64,000 bases of DNA from Maritimibacter dapengensis (GCF_019218265.1 NZ_JAHUZE010000001.1:558001-622000); one strand, 5' to 3'; shown: positions 46,913 through 56,117, counted from the stretch's first letter. The notes: generated from the letters alone by a model not told the origin. Program-made: numbers and translations.

Positions 46913-49120
46913 ATGGGCGACATGACAGGCATGCGTGAATTCTACGACGAGGGAAGCCGGGTGGCGGTGCAGACCACCCAGCCGCTCGACCGGATGCTGA
47001 CATATCGCGCACCGGAGGGGGGCTGCTGGCAGGGGGCCTTTGTCGAGGTGCCCTTGGGGCCGCGCAAGGTGATGGGCGTCGTCTGGGGTCCGGGCGAGAC
47101 CGGGTTCGATGCCTCGAAGCTGCGCGCGGTGATCCGTGTGCTGGACGTGCCGCCGATGCGGGGCGAAATGGCGGAGTTCCTCGCCCGTGTCGGGGATTAC
47201 ACCCTGACGCCGATGAACCACATGCTCCGGCTCGCGACCCGAGCGCCGGGGCTGACCAATCCGCCGTCGATGCGCAAGATTTACCGGATGGGCCATGGCG
47301 ATCCCGGCCGGATGACCGAGGCGCGGGGTCGCGTGCTCGACACGCTCGAAGAGCATGGAGACCTGGCGTTCACGCTGGGAGAACTGGCCGAGTTGTCCGG
47401 CGTCACGTCGTCGGTGGTCAAGGGATTGGTCAAGACCGGTGCTGTGCGTGAAGAGGAAAGCCCGCGAGACCTGCCGTTCCCGCATCTCGACTGGGAGGCG
47501 CCGGGTAAGGATCTGTCGGACGATCAGGCGCGGGCGGCGGATATGCTGCGCGCCGGGATCGAGAGCGGCGAATATGGCGCGACGCTCTTGCGCGGTGTGA
47601 CCGGGTCGGGGAAGACCGAAGCCTACCTGGAGGCAGTGGCGGCCTGTCTTGCGAAGGGGCGGCAGGCGCTGGTGCTGTTGCCGGAGATCGCGCTGACCTC
47701 GGAGTTCATCAAACGGGTGGAAGTGCGGTTCGGGGCGCGGCCTGCGGAGTGGCATTCGGGCGTGACCATGACCGAACGTCGCCGGGTCTGGCGCATGGTG
47801 GGCGAAGGCGGCGCGCAACTGGTCGTGGGGGCGCGGTCGGCGCTGTTTCTGCCGTTTCGCGATATCGGGCTGATCGTCGTCGATGAGGAACACGACAGTT
47901 CCTACAAGCAGGACGATGGCGTGCTCTATTCGGCGCGGGATATGGCGGTTCTGCGCGCTTCGATCAATTCGGCGCAGGTGGTGCTGGCCAGCGCCACGCC
48001 GAGCCTTGAGACATGGGCCAATGCCGAGGCTGGAAAATATGCGCGTGTCGATCTGACCACGCGTTTCGGACAGGCCGTTCTGCCGGAAATGCGGGCGGTC
48101 GATATGCGGGAGGAGGACCTGCCGGGGGATCGCTGGATCTCGCCCACGCTGAAACGTGCCGTCGAGGGGCGCATCGAGGCGGGAGAGCAGGCGCTGATTT
48201 TCCTCAACCGCCGGGGCTATGCGCCGGTGACGATCTGTCGGGCCTGCGGGCATCAGATCGGGTGTGACCATTGCGATGCGCGGATGGTGGAGCATCGGTT
48301 CCTCAAGCGCCTTGTCTGCCACCAATGCGGTGAGACCAAGCCGATGCCAGATGCCTGCCCGTCCTGCGAGGCCGAGGGGCGGTTGGCCCCGGTCGGCCCG
48401 GGTGTGGAGCGGCTGGCCGAGGAGGTGGCCGAGGTGTTTCCCGAAGCGCGGGTGGCGGTTCTGTCATCGGACCTTTTCGGGTCGGCCCGCGCGCTCAAGC
48501 AGCAGATCGAGCTGATCGCGGGCGGGGGAGCAGACATCATCATCGGCACGCAGATCGTGGCGAAGGGGCATAACTTTCCGCTGCTCACGCTGGTCGGGGT
48601 GATCGACGCGGATCTCGGCCTTCAGGGGTCGGACCTGCGCGCCGCTGAGCGGACGTTTCAATTGATCCGGCAGGTTGCGGGGCGCGCGGGTCGGGGGGAA
48701 ATTTCCGGGCTGGCGCTTTTGCAGACGTTTCAGCCGGAGCATCCGGTGATCCGGGCGATCCTGTCGGGCGACGAGGAGGGGTTCTGGAAAGCCGAGGCGA
48801 GCGAACGGCAGGCGGCGGGGGTGCCGCCCTATGGCCGGCTCGCCGGCGTCGTGATTTCCTCGCCCGACCTCGATGCGGCAATGGGGCTGGGGACCGCGCT
48901 TGCGCGTGGTGACGCGCCGTTGAGGGACATCGGGGCGCAGCTGTTCGGCCCGGCCATGGCGCCGATCGCGCGGGTGCGCGGGCGGCACCGGGTGCGGCTT
49001 CTGGTCAAGGCAGCGAAGACCGCGCCGCTTCAGGCCGCGCTCAGGGCGTGGCTGTCGCAGGTCGAGGTGAAGGGCGACATGCGCTTGTCTGTGGATATCG
49101 ACCCGCAGAGTTTTTACTGA
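46913..49120 (+). CDS. priA: Primosomal protein N' (replication restart helicase)
   Basis: Restarts stalled replication forks as a 3'-5' helicase. 735 residues: N-terminal DNA-binding domain (SRVAVQTTQPLDRMLTYRAP), Walker A GVTGSGKTEAYL, DEEH box in IVVDEEHDSSYKQDDG, zinc module with CRACGHQIGCDHC and CHQCG...CPSC, and the helicase C-terminal motif QVAGRAGRG. The start at 46913 is provisional. ATGs at 46922 and 46931 (giving MREFYDEGSRVAV) are equally plausible, and no Shine-Dalgarno site decides. Confidence 0.96.
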   Translation: MGDMTGMREFYDEGSRVAVQTTQPLDRMLTYRAPEGGCWQGAFVEVPLGPRKVMGVVWGPGETGFDASKLRAVIRVLDVPPMRGEMAEFLARVGDYTLTPMNHMLRLATRAPGLTNPPSMRKIYRMGHGDPGRMTEARGRVLDTLEEHGDLAFTLGELAELSGVTSSVVKGLVKTGAVREEESPRDLPFPHLDWEAPGKDLSDDQARAADMLRAGIESGEYGATLLRGVTGSGKTEAYLEAVAACLAKGRQALVLLPEIALTSEFIKRVEVRFGARPAEWHSGVTMTERRRVWRMVGEGGAQLVVGARSALFLPFRDIGLIVVDEEHDSSYKQDDGVLYSARDMAVLRASINSAQVVLASATPSLETWANAEAGKYARVDLTTRFGQAVLPEMRAVDMREEDLPGDRWISPTLKRAVEGRIEAGEQALIFLNRRGYAPVTICRACGHQIGCDHCDARMVEHRFLKRLVCHQCGETKPMPDACPSCEAEGRLAPVGPGVERLAEEVAEVFPEARVAVLSSDLFGSARALKQQIELIAGGGADIIIGTQIVAKGHNFPLLTLVGVIDADLGLQGSDLRAAERTFQLIRQVAGRAGRGEISGLALLQTFQPEHPVIRAILSGDEEGFWKAEASERQAAGVPPYGRLAGVVISSPDLDAAMGLGTALARGDAPLRDIGAQLFGPAMAPIARVRGRHRVRLLVKAAKTAPLQAALRAWLSQVEVKGDMRLSVDIDPQSFY

Positions 49121-49177
49121 CCGAACGATGCGGCTGTGGGGCCGCGGGGGACTTTGCGACGGCGCCAGACAGGTGCC

Positions 49178-50242
49178 TTAAGCGGGCAGGGCGGCAGGGC
49201 CGCGCTGGTCCACCAGAAGGTCCGTGGCCATCGCGCCGATCCACATGGCGAATAGCGCGAGCCAGGCGGTTCCGACGAAGATCGAGCCGCCCGAGACGCC
49301 CGCGCCGATGGCGCAGCCGCCCGCGAGCATCCCGCCGAAGCCCATCAGCGCGGCCCCGATGAAGGCGCGCCGCATGTTGGCTTCGTTCTCGAATCCCTGC
49401 CATTTGAATTCGCCCGCGAAATAGGAGGCAAAGAACGCGCCGATCACCACGCCGGGCACGAGCCCCACGTCGAATTCCAGCACGGGATTGCTTTCGAGGA
49501 AAAACATGAGCGTGTTGGCCGAGGGGCCGGTGAAGGTTGCCGAGGTGACGGTGACGGGGTCGAAGGCGACCTGGCTGAGGTTGAAGGTCAAGACCCAGCC
49601 GAGCGCCACGGCGAAGCCGACCCCGGAGGCGAAGATCAGGCGCGGGGCGCCGATCCGGTTCTTGCGCGAGATCACAAGCGCGAGGATGGCGAGCACGAGA
49701 CCCAGCGCGAAGCCGGACCATTCGGGGAGGCGGAAGGCGTCGAGCAGGTTCACATTCGTCCCGCCCTTGGTGGTCCAGAGCATCGCCAGCCGGTCGCGCA
49801 GGGGCGCGAGCCAGCCGTGGAGCGACATCTGCGCCACCACGGCGAAGATCAGGCCGGAGGTGATCGACCGGAGGTTGCCGGTCGAGGCCAGCACCAGAAG
49901 CCGCCCCGAACAGCCGCGTGCCAGCACCATGCCGACGCCGAACATCAGCCCGCCGATGATCGCGCCGGACCAGGATCCGGTCACGGCCATCATCCGCGCA
50001 TCTGCGGGGCGCATGAAATCGAGCAGCGCCGCGCCCTGCACCCAGGCCAGCGCGGTCGAGAAGGTCAGGAGCCAGACCGCGACCGAGGCCCCCATCTGCC
50101 GCCGCGCGAATTCAACGGTCGCGGCGCGCAGGCAAAAGCGCGAGCGTTGGGCTGCGACGCCGAACGTGATGCCGGTGATAAGGCCGAACAAGGCCGCCGT
50201 GGGGCTTTCGCCCAACCATTCGATAAGGGGGATAATGTCCAT
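49178..50242 (-). CDS. YeeE/YedE-family membrane transporter (thiosulfate/sulfur type)
   Basis: 354 residues, about nine or more membrane segments. The family includes TsuA (YeeE), a thiosulfate importer using conserved cysteines. Three comparable positions are present: Cys37 (AAQRSRFCLRA), Cys111 (GMVLARGCSGR) and Cys310 (MLAGGCAIGAGVSGGS). It therefore likely moves thiosulfate or another sulfur compound; no tsuB/TusA-like protein adjoins it. AGGAGG precedes the ATG. It is divergent from the MFS gene, with an FNR-box-like site in the shared 131-base region. Confidence 0.85.
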   Translation of the reverse strand: MDIIPLIEWLGESPTAALFGLITGITFGVAAQRSRFCLRAATVEFARRQMGASVAVWLLTFSTALAWVQGAALLDFMRPADARMMAVTGSWSGAIIGGLMFGVGMVLARGCSGRLLVLASTGNLRSITSGLIFAVVAQMSLHGWLAPLRDRLAMLWTTKGGTNVNLLDAFRLPEWSGFALGLVLAILALVISRKNRIGAPRLIFASGVGFAVALGWVLTFNLSQVAFDPVTVTSATFTGPSANTLMFFLESNPVLEFDVGLVPGVVIGAFFASYFAGEFKWQGFENEANMRRAFIGAALMGFGGMLAGGCAIGAGVSGGSIFVGTAWLALFAMWIGAMATDLLVDQRGPAALPA

Positions 50243-50292
50243 CGCGCGTCCTCCTGTTCGCGCGGTTATGGGGCGAAAATGGAAAACCGGCC

Positions 50293-50306
50293 TTGATTCA
50301 GATCAG
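50293..50306. promoter_or_regulatory. Candidate FnrL (FNR-type) binding site
   Basis: TTGATTCAGATCAG matches the TTGAT-N4-ATCAA FNR consensus at nine of ten defined positions. It lies in the shared upstream region of the divergent YeeE/YedE and MFS genes, 51 and 68 bases from their start codons. Confidence 0.45.
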
Positions 50307-50373
50307 ATCGCATTAGCGGTTGCGAATGTGTTTTTCGCCTCGCCAGCCGGAAAACGCGGGGCTATTGGATGGC

Positions 50374-51609
50374 ATGACCGGTCGGAAACTCACGCTCGAG
50401 GAAGCCAAGGCGCTTCCCTTATGGCGCCAGCCCGTGGCGCTTCTTGTCGTCATGGCGGCGGCGATGCCGATCTCGTTCGCGACCTGGAGCGCGCTTCTCA
50501 ACAACTTCGTCATCGAGGTGGCCGGGTTCACCGGGGTCGAGATCGGATGGCTTCATACAGTGCGCGAAATTCCCGGTTTTCTCGCCATCGCGGTGATTAT
50601 CCTGATCATGTTCCTGCGCGAACAAACGCTCGCACTCGTCGCGCTCGCCTTGCTGGCCGTCGCGACGGCGGTGACGGCATGGTTTCCATCGCTGGGCGGT
50701 ATCCTGACGATCACCATGCTGTCCTCCATCGGGTTCCATTACTACGAGACGGTCAACCAATCGCTCCAGCTTCAGTGGATCGACCGGGCGCGCGCGCCAC
50801 AGGTTTTGGGCTGGCTGGTAGCGGTCGGGTCCGGGGCGTCGCTTTTGGCCTACGGGCTGCTCGTCGTGACGTGGAAGACCTTCGATCTGTCTTATAATTT
50901 CGTCTATCTGGCGTCGGGCGGGGTGAGCCTTGCGCTGATTGTCTTCGCGATCCTTGCCTATCCACAATTCGAAAGCCCGGAACCGCAGCTCAAGACCTTC
51001 GTCCTGCGCCGCCGATACTGGCTTTACTATGCGCTCCAATTCATGTCGGGCGCGCGGCGGCAGATCTTCACGGTTTTCGCGGCCTTCATGATGGTCGAAC
51101 GGTTCGGTTTCGAGGTGCACGAGGTCACGGCGCTGTTCATCATCAACTTCGTTGCCAACATGATCTTCGCGCCGCTCATGGGGCGGGCCGTGGGGCATTG
51201 GGGGGAGCGCAATGCGCTTGCCTTCGAATATGTCGGGTTGATCATCGTGTTCCTCGCCTATGGCGGGATCTATTATTTCGGCTGGGGCGTGGTGCTGGCG
51301 GCGGCGCTTTACGTGATCGACCACCTGTTCTTCAGCCTCGCCTTCGCGATCAAGACCTATTTCCAGAAGATCGCGGATGTGCCGGACATCGCCCCCACCG
51401 CAGCGGTCGCCTTTACCATCAACCATATCGCGGCCGTCTTTCTACCTGCGCTTCTGGGCTATCTCTGGGTCGTGTCGCCGGGCGCGGTGTTCGGGCTGGC
51501 GGCCAGTATGGCAGGGGTGTCGTTGATGCTGGCGCTACTGATCCCGCGTCACCCGGACAAGGGCAACGAGACGGTACTTTCGGCACGGATGCCGGCACCT
51601 GCGGAGTGA
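50374..51609 (+). CDS. Major facilitator superfamily transporter
   Basis: About 411 residues with 11-12 hydrophobic helices and a short cytoplasmic N-terminus ([18 protein letters not shown]). The central cytoplasmic loop carries [20 protein letters not shown], then [15 protein letters not shown] and [20 protein letters not shown], a loop pattern consistent with MFS transporters. The substrate cannot be inferred. The start at ATG 50374 is chosen to begin just before the first charged segment; the Shine-Dalgarno is weak. Divergent from YeeE/YedE with an FNR-like site between. Confidence 0.82.
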   Translation: MTGRKLTLEEAKALPLWRQPVALLVVMAAAMPISFATWSALLNNFVIEVAGFTGVEIGWLHTVREIPGFLAIAVIILIMFLREQTLALVALALLAVATAVTAWFPSLGGILTITMLSSIGFHYYETVNQSLQLQWIDRARAPQVLGWLVAVGSGASLLAYGLLVVTWKTFDLSYNFVYLASGGVSLALIVFAILAYPQFESPEPQLKTFVLRRRYWLYYALQFMSGARRQIFTVFAAFMMVERFGFEVHEVTALFIINFVANMIFAPLMGRAVGHWGERNALAFEYVGLIIVFLAYGGIYYFGWGVVLAAALYVIDHLFFSLAFAIKTYFQKIADVPDIAPTAAVAFTINHIAAVFLPALLGYLWVVSPGAVFGLAASMAGVSLMLALLIPRHPDKGNETVLSARMPAPAE

Positions 51610-51685
51610 TCTCATTCGCGTGAGTGGCCTGTCCGGGTGCGGGCGGACGAATTATATCTGGGGCAAGCAATCAGGAGGACGCGCG

Positions 51686-52333
51686 ATGTTTGGACTGTTC
51701 GAAAAATCCGAGATGGTTAAAGAGGCCGATGCGCTGCCGGGGCGGTCTCAGCCGATTCCCACGGCCAGCCGGCACGCGGTGTTCGACCGGCCTCTGACGA
51801 TGGATGTGCCCGAGGGCATGGAGGTCGCGATCTTCGCTATGGGCTGTTACTGGGGCGTCGAGCGGATGTTCTGGCAGGTGCCGGGGGTCTGGCTGACCAT
51901 GGTCGGAAATGCGGGCGGCTATTCGCCCAATCCGACCTATGAGGAAGTCTGTTCTGGCAAGACGGGACATGCCGAGGCCGTGCGCGTGGTCTACGACCCG
52001 AGCGAGGTGAGCTATGACGAGCTTCTGCGCGTGTTCTGGGAAGGCCATGACCCGACGCAGGGGATGCGGCAGGGCAACGACCGCGGGACGCAGTATCGTT
52101 CCGCGATCTATGCGACGACGCAGGCGCAGTTCGACGCGGCGAAGGCCTCGAAAGAGGTGTTCCAGAAACGGCTGCACGCGGCAGGCCTTGGCGCGATCAC
52201 GTCGGAGATCGAAATGGCGGGTCCGTTCTACTGGGCCGAGGATTATCACCAGCAATACCTTTACAAGAACCCGAACGGCTATTGCGGACTTGGCGGGACC
52301 GGCGTGACCTGTCCCATCGGCACCGGCGCTTGA
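51686..52333 (+). CDS. msrA: Peptide methionine sulfoxide reductase A
   Basis: Repairs methionine-S-sulfoxide in oxidised proteins. 215 residues. The catalytic cysteine is Cys54 in MGCYWGVER, with Tyr where most enzymes have Phe (GCFWG). Other signatures are [20 protein letters not shown] and [20 protein letters not shown]. Resolving cysteines are in the C-terminal [14 protein letters not shown] (Cys199, Cys209). AGGAGG precedes the ATG at 51686. The preceding MFS gene ends 76 bases upstream on the same strand. Confidence 0.95.
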   Translation: MFGLFEKSEMVKEADALPGRSQPIPTASRHAVFDRPLTMDVPEGMEVAIFAMGCYWGVERMFWQVPGVWLTMVGNAGGYSPNPTYEEVCSGKTGHAEAVRVVYDPSEVSYDELLRVFWEGHDPTQGMRQGNDRGTQYRSAIYATTQAQFDAAKASKEVFQKRLHAAGLGAITSEIEMAGPFYWAEDYHQQYLYKNPNGYCGLGGTGVTCPIGTGA

Positions 52334-52382
52334 CCCTCTGCGACCGCGCGTCTAGGGGCATGTTGAATTCTGGAGATACGAC

Positions 52383-53255
52383 ATGCCCACATGGACAGCC
52401 CTGACCACGCTTGCCGGACAAGCCAAGGCCGAAGCGCTTGGCAACGCGATGGAAACGCTGTCGCCGGAGCCGACCGGCGTCGGCGTGTTCGAGATGGAGG
52501 ACGGCTCGGGCCTTTGGGAAGTCGGCGGCTATTTCACGGAAGAGCCGGACCTCGCGGGCCTTGCACTTTTGTCCACGATGCATGGCGCAAAGGATTTCGT
52601 GGTGTCGGAATTGCCGGAAACCGATTGGGTCGCCCATGTGAAACGCGAACTCGCGCCGGTCGAGGCGGGGCGGTTTTTCGTCTACGGCGCCCATGATGCC
52701 GACCGGCTGCCCTCCGACAAGGTCGGGCTGAAGATCGAGGCGGCGATGGCCTTCGGCACCGGGCATCACGGCACGACCCTTGGCTGTCTGAGCGCGTTGG
52801 ACCGGTTGGCGGAACGCGGCGTGGTGGCGCGGAATGTGGCCGACATTGGCTGCGGCACGGCGGTGCTGGCGATGGCGGCAGCGAAAATCTGGCCCAATCC
52901 GGTGATCGCATCGGATATTGACGAGGTTGCGGTCGAGGTCGCGCGGGCGAATGTAAAGGCGAACGGGGTCGAGGACCGGGTGCATGTCGTCGAAGCGGCG
53001 GGGTTCGATCACGCCGATCTGAAAGCCGCTGCGCCTTTTGATCTGGTGTTCGCGAATATCCTCAAGGGGCCGCTCGTGTCGCTCGCGCCGGATATGGGAA
53101 CCATGATCTCGGACGGTGGACGGGCGATTCTCTCCGGCATCCTGAATCCACAGGCCGATGAGGTGGTTTCGGCCTATGAGGCCGTAGGATTCGTCGTTGC
53201 GCAGCGGTCGGAATATGGCGATTGGACCACGCTCACACTGCAAAAAACCGGCTGA
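52383..53255 (+). CDS. prmA: Ribosomal protein L11 methyltransferase
   Basis: SAM-dependent methyltransferase that trimethylates ribosomal protein L11. 290 residues. The C-terminal Rossmann domain has AFGTGHHGTTLGCL, motif I VADIGCGTAVLAMAAAK and the N-x-x-x-G/P loop FANILKGPLVSLAPD; the N-terminal substrate-recognition domain is shorter and divergent, as in other alphaproteobacteria. GGAG lies 8 bases before the ATG. It follows msrA by 49 bases. A TATAAT-like hexamer downstream (53274) has no good -35 partner. Confidence 0.93.
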   Translation: MPTWTALTTLAGQAKAEALGNAMETLSPEPTGVGVFEMEDGSGLWEVGGYFTEEPDLAGLALLSTMHGAKDFVVSELPETDWVAHVKRELAPVEAGRFFVYGAHDADRLPSDKVGLKIEAAMAFGTGHHGTTLGCLSALDRLAERGVVARNVADIGCGTAVLAMAAAKIWPNPVIASDIDEVAVEVARANVKANGVEDRVHVVEAAGFDHADLKAAAPFDLVFANILKGPLVSLAPDMGTMISDGGRAILSGILNPQADEVVSAYEAVGFVVAQRSEYGDWTTLTLQKTG

Positions 53256-53393
53256 TCGGGGATCAATCCGAGTATAATTCCGGTATTGTGTCCGGGTCCT
53301 GACCATTGACACATCCAGGACATTTTTTTGTCGCTTTCTCGCGGGAGATTTCTATTATTGATCAGTATTGACGTTTAATTTCAGGGCACTCCA

Positions 53394-53768
53394 ATGGTCG
53401 ACATAAACCAACAGGATTTCCACAGCCGCTTGTATCGGATCGAACGCACGCACCGGAATCTGTCTAGCGGGTATGTTCGACTGGAAGAGCGCAACGGACT
53501 TTTGGTGCCGGTGCGTCGGGTGCGGTCTCGCCGCGGTTTCCCCTGGCGCGGGCTCTTTCTCGTCCTGATCGCGTTTCTCGTGTTCAAGGCGTCGTTGCTC
53601 GCCCAGATTGGCCCGGTGCGCTACGTCGAACACCACTCCAAGCTCGAGCAGGGCTCGATCGTGGAGCAGATGGGTGCCTGGGCGCTTCGCCCGGATCCGG
53701 CCACCGTGTATATTTCGGAAAAGATCGCGCCTTATCTGCGCCAGCTGACGCAGCTCATCACGATCTGA
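53394..53768 (+). CDS. Small single-pass membrane protein of unknown function
   Basis: 124 residues. A basic N-terminal half (YVRLEERNGLLVPVRRVRSRR) precedes one transmembrane helix (GLFLVLIAFLVFKASLLAQI, about residues 54-73). The periplasmic tail contains VRYVEHHSKLEQGSIVEQMG. I do not recognise a domain; the layout resembles small bitopic envelope proteins. AGGG precedes the ATG. The 138 bases upstream are unusually AT-rich for this genome (a run of seven T, TTGATCAGTATTGA), which suggests a promoter region but no clear -35/-10 pair. Confidence 0.65.
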   Translation: MVDINQQDFHSRLYRIERTHRNLSSGYVRLEERNGLLVPVRRVRSRRGFPWRGLFLVLIAFLVFKASLLAQIGPVRYVEHHSKLEQGSIVEQMGAWALRPDPATVYISEKIAPYLRQLTQLITI

Positions 53769-53785
53769 GCCTCAGCTGATCCCGG

Positions 53786-54337
53786 TCACGACAGGTCGAT
53801 TTCGACCAATCCGAGTTCGCGTGCGCTTTCAGTCGACAGGATCGCCGAATTCAGGCCCATTTCCATCTGAAATGCCCGGATCGCTTTGCGCGTCTCTTCG
53901 TCCAGCGTGCCGTGCGGATCGCCAGCGTATAATCCGCGCGCCGTCAGAGCGCGTTGGATCGACGCGATGAAGTCCGGTGTCCAGCGTGGCGGGCAGGGCG
54001 TTTCGAAATAGATCGGAGTGCGATCCTCGACGATGCGGGCTTCGGTGTTGCTCTCGTATTTCGCGGGGGTGATGATGTTGCCTTCGGGGCCGAATTTGGC
54101 TGGCGCAACCATCTTGTGGGTGATGACTTGTTCGATCGTCGCAGGTGTCACGTCTTTCCCGTAACAGACGCCGGGTTTCGCGCCGGGGGGCGCGAGGGTG
54201 AAATCGGTGATGATCGCCTCATCGCCGAAATCGGCGCGGGTGACCTGGGTTTTCCCGGTCTCGCTGCGCTCGGCGCAGCCGGACAGGGCCAATCCCAGGG
54301 TCACGACCCAGATCGTTGCGATGGTTGCACGAAACAT
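53786..54337 (-). CDS. Lipoprotein with peptidoglycan-binding domain
   Basis: 183 residues. Lipobox LALSGC (Cys21) marks a lipoprotein. The C-terminal domain, about residues 118-180 (WTPDFIASIQRALTARGLYA through TRKAIRAFQMEMGL), is a peptidoglycan-binding type 1 repeat. Conserved cysteines in GVCYG and FETPCPP may form a disulfide in the middle. It probably anchors at the cell wall. It lies 62 bases downstream of the SOS-box OB-fold gene on the same strand, so read-through is possible. Confidence 0.8.
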   Translation of the reverse strand: MFRATIATIWVVTLGLALSGCAERSETGKTQVTRADFGDEAIITDFTLAPPGAKPGVCYGKDVTPATIEQVITHKMVAPAKFGPEGNIITPAKYESNTEARIVEDRTPIYFETPCPPRWTPDFIASIQRALTARGLYAGDPHGTLDEETRKAIRAFQMEMGLNSAILSTESARELGLVEIDLS

Positions 54338-54399
54338 GCTGCTCGATGTCCTTATGCTGGACGATTTTCGGGCAATCTAGCGTGATTTGTGCAACTGGG

Positions 54400-54774
54400 C
54401 TAGCCCCTTGCCGGCGGGGTGGCGTTGGGTTGCGCAAGCCGGTCGAGCATCCACGAGATGTCCTCCACCTGTTCGGCAATCACATGGGCCACGCCGCTTT
54501 CACGCTGAATTTGCCCGGTGACGCGCAGCGCGCGCCCCGCGACCACGGCGCGGCGGAATTTCTCATAGATGCTGCGCCAGACGACGATGTTGGCGATGCC
54601 GGTCTCATCCTCCAGCGTGATGAACACGACGCCATGCGCCGTGCCGGGGCGTTGACGCACGAGCACGAGCCCGGCGACGGTGATGCGCGCCTTTTCCGGC
54701 GGACGGTCGAGGTCGCGATGCAGGATCGCGACCGGTGGCCGGGGCCAGGGACGGGGGGTGGAAAGAGCGGTCAT
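54400..54774 (-). CDS. Stand-alone OB-fold protein homologous to the C-terminus of error-prone polymerase DnaE2/ImuC
   Basis: 124 residues. The core (ITVAGLVLVRQRPGTAHGVV, FITLEDETGIANIVVW, then GRALRVTGQIQRESGVAHVI and AEQVEDISWML) is strongly reminiscent of the OB-fold near the C-terminus of DnaE2, a mutasome polymerase of the LexA regulon. None of the PHP or polymerase domains precedes it, and the end is shorter than in DnaE2. A perfect SOS box lies 13-27 bases upstream of the ATG, between -35- and -10-like hexamers, and no Shine-Dalgarno is seen, so the mRNA may be leaderless. It could be a remnant of a lost dnaE2 or a dedicated SOS-induced single-strand-binding protein. The frame is intact. 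Confidence 0.7.
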   Translation of the reverse strand: MTALSTPRPWPRPPVAILHRDLDRPPEKARITVAGLVLVRQRPGTAHGVVFITLEDETGIANIVVWRSIYEKFRRAVVAGRALRVTGQIQRESGVAHVIAEQVEDISWMLDRLAQPNATPPARG

Positions 54775-54780
54775 GAGATG

Positions 54781-54809
54781 AGAATAGAACATATAGGGAA
54801 CAAAACCAA
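54781..54809 (-). promoter_or_regulatory. LexA/SOS-controlled promoter of the OB-fold gene
   Basis: On the minus strand TTGGTT (-35, 54809-54804) and TATTCT (-10, 54786-54781) are 17 bases apart. The spacer contains GTTCCCTATATGTTC (54801-54787), a perfect GTTC-N7-GTTC alphaproteobacterial LexA box. LexA bound there would block the promoter. The ATG begins 6 bases after the -10, which predicts a leaderless transcript. Confidence 0.75.
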
Positions 54810-54910
54810 GCCCGATGGCTCCTGCGATGCTCATGTCCACTGTATGAAATCCGACGCGAAACCGGGCTGGACCCTCTGGCCCCCCTTGGCTAGAACGGCG
54901 CGGAACGTGA

Positions 54911-55249
<339 letters not shown>

Positions 55250-55343
55250 TCGGGTGGAGCGCGCTCGCGCATTCGTGCGCGCTACCTGCTGGAAAAGCCA
55301 ATCCGCGCCGGGCAGCATGATCGCACCCGAATTGGGAGGTTCC

Positions 55344-56063
55344 ATGCGCGCACGTCTTCTCGTCATCCTGCCCCTCATCGCGCCTGCGCCGCTGCTTGCG
55401 AAGGACATCCGCGGTGCCGCCTATGTCGAGCCGACGGACGCCTACGGGCATGGCGCGCTCGCGAATGGCGAATATGCCGGGCTGGAGGTCGCCTACGACG
55501 ACGGCACCCGGAACACGATCCGTTTCGACGGCGCGGTCTATGAGGATACCGCGCCGCGCCTCCACGATTTCGATGGGGACGGCACGCCCGAGATTATCGC
55601 CGTTTTGTCGGGTTTCAACGTGGGCGCGATGATCCAGATCGTCGGTTTCGATGGCGAAGCGGCGCGTCCCGTCGGGACGACCGACGCTATCGGTCAACGC
55701 CACCGCTGGCTCGCCATCGCGGGGATCGCGGATTTCGACGGGGATGGGCGTGACGACATCGCCTATGTCGATCGCCCACACCTTGCCAAAACGTTGCGCA
55801 TCGTGACGCCGGTTCCGACCGACGACGGTTTCACTTTCGAAACGGGTCCGACGTTGGACGGCCTGTCCAACCACCGTATTCGAACACCCGAGATAGAGGG
55901 CGGCGTGCGAGATTGCCCGGGCGAACCACCGGCGATCCTCACCGCCGATGCAGATTGGTCCCAGGTGATGGAGACGCGCTTTGAAAACGGCGCGCTGACT
56001 AGCACGCCGCGCGCGCCCTACGAAAGCCCCGAAAGCTTCGCACGATTCCTTACCTGCGACTGA
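55344..56063 (+). CDS. Secreted FG-GAP/VCBS-like repeat protein
   Basis: 239 residues with a signal peptide (RARLLVILPLIAPAPLLA). Two calcium-binding FG-GAP-type repeats are visible (HDFDGDGTPEIIAVLS and ADFDGDGRDDIAYVD), so the periplasmic domain is probably a small beta-propeller-like fragment with structural rather than enzymatic function. A C-terminal cysteine pair (RDCPGE, FLTCD) may be disulfide-bonded. GGGAGG precedes the ATG. It lies 94 bases after the ferredoxin gene; a functional link is not evident. Confidence 0.72.
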   Translation: MRARLLVILPLIAPAPLLAKDIRGAAYVEPTDAYGHGALANGEYAGLEVAYDDGTRNTIRFDGAVYEDTAPRLHDFDGDGTPEIIAVLSGFNVGAMIQIVGFDGEAARPVGTTDAIGQRHRWLAIAGIADFDGDGRDDIAYVDRPHLAKTLRIVTPVPTDDGFTFETGPTLDGLSNHRIRTPEIEGGVRDCPGEPPAILTADADWSQVMETRFENGALTSTPRAPYESPESFARFLTCD

Positions 56064-56068
56064 TCCGC

Positions 56069-56117
56069 TTCATTGTTCCGAAAATACTTCGGTGAGCGCG
56101 AGAGGCTGGCCTCTCGC
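56069..56117 (-). repeat. Intergenic hairpin-plus-tail element (inverted copy)
   Basis: TTCATTGTTCCGAAAATACT and TCGG (56069-56092) precede the perfect 8-bp hairpin GCGAGAGG/CCTCTCGC (56098-56117). The order and the tail match the element at 36631-36680. It lies between two convergent genes, possibly serving as a bidirectional transcript end. Confidence 0.6.

Noticed and set aside
53274-53279. TATAAT as a promoter for the small membrane protein gene
   Set aside because: Perfect -10 hexamer, but no -35-like hexamer at 16-18 bases upstream, and it lies close behind prmA.
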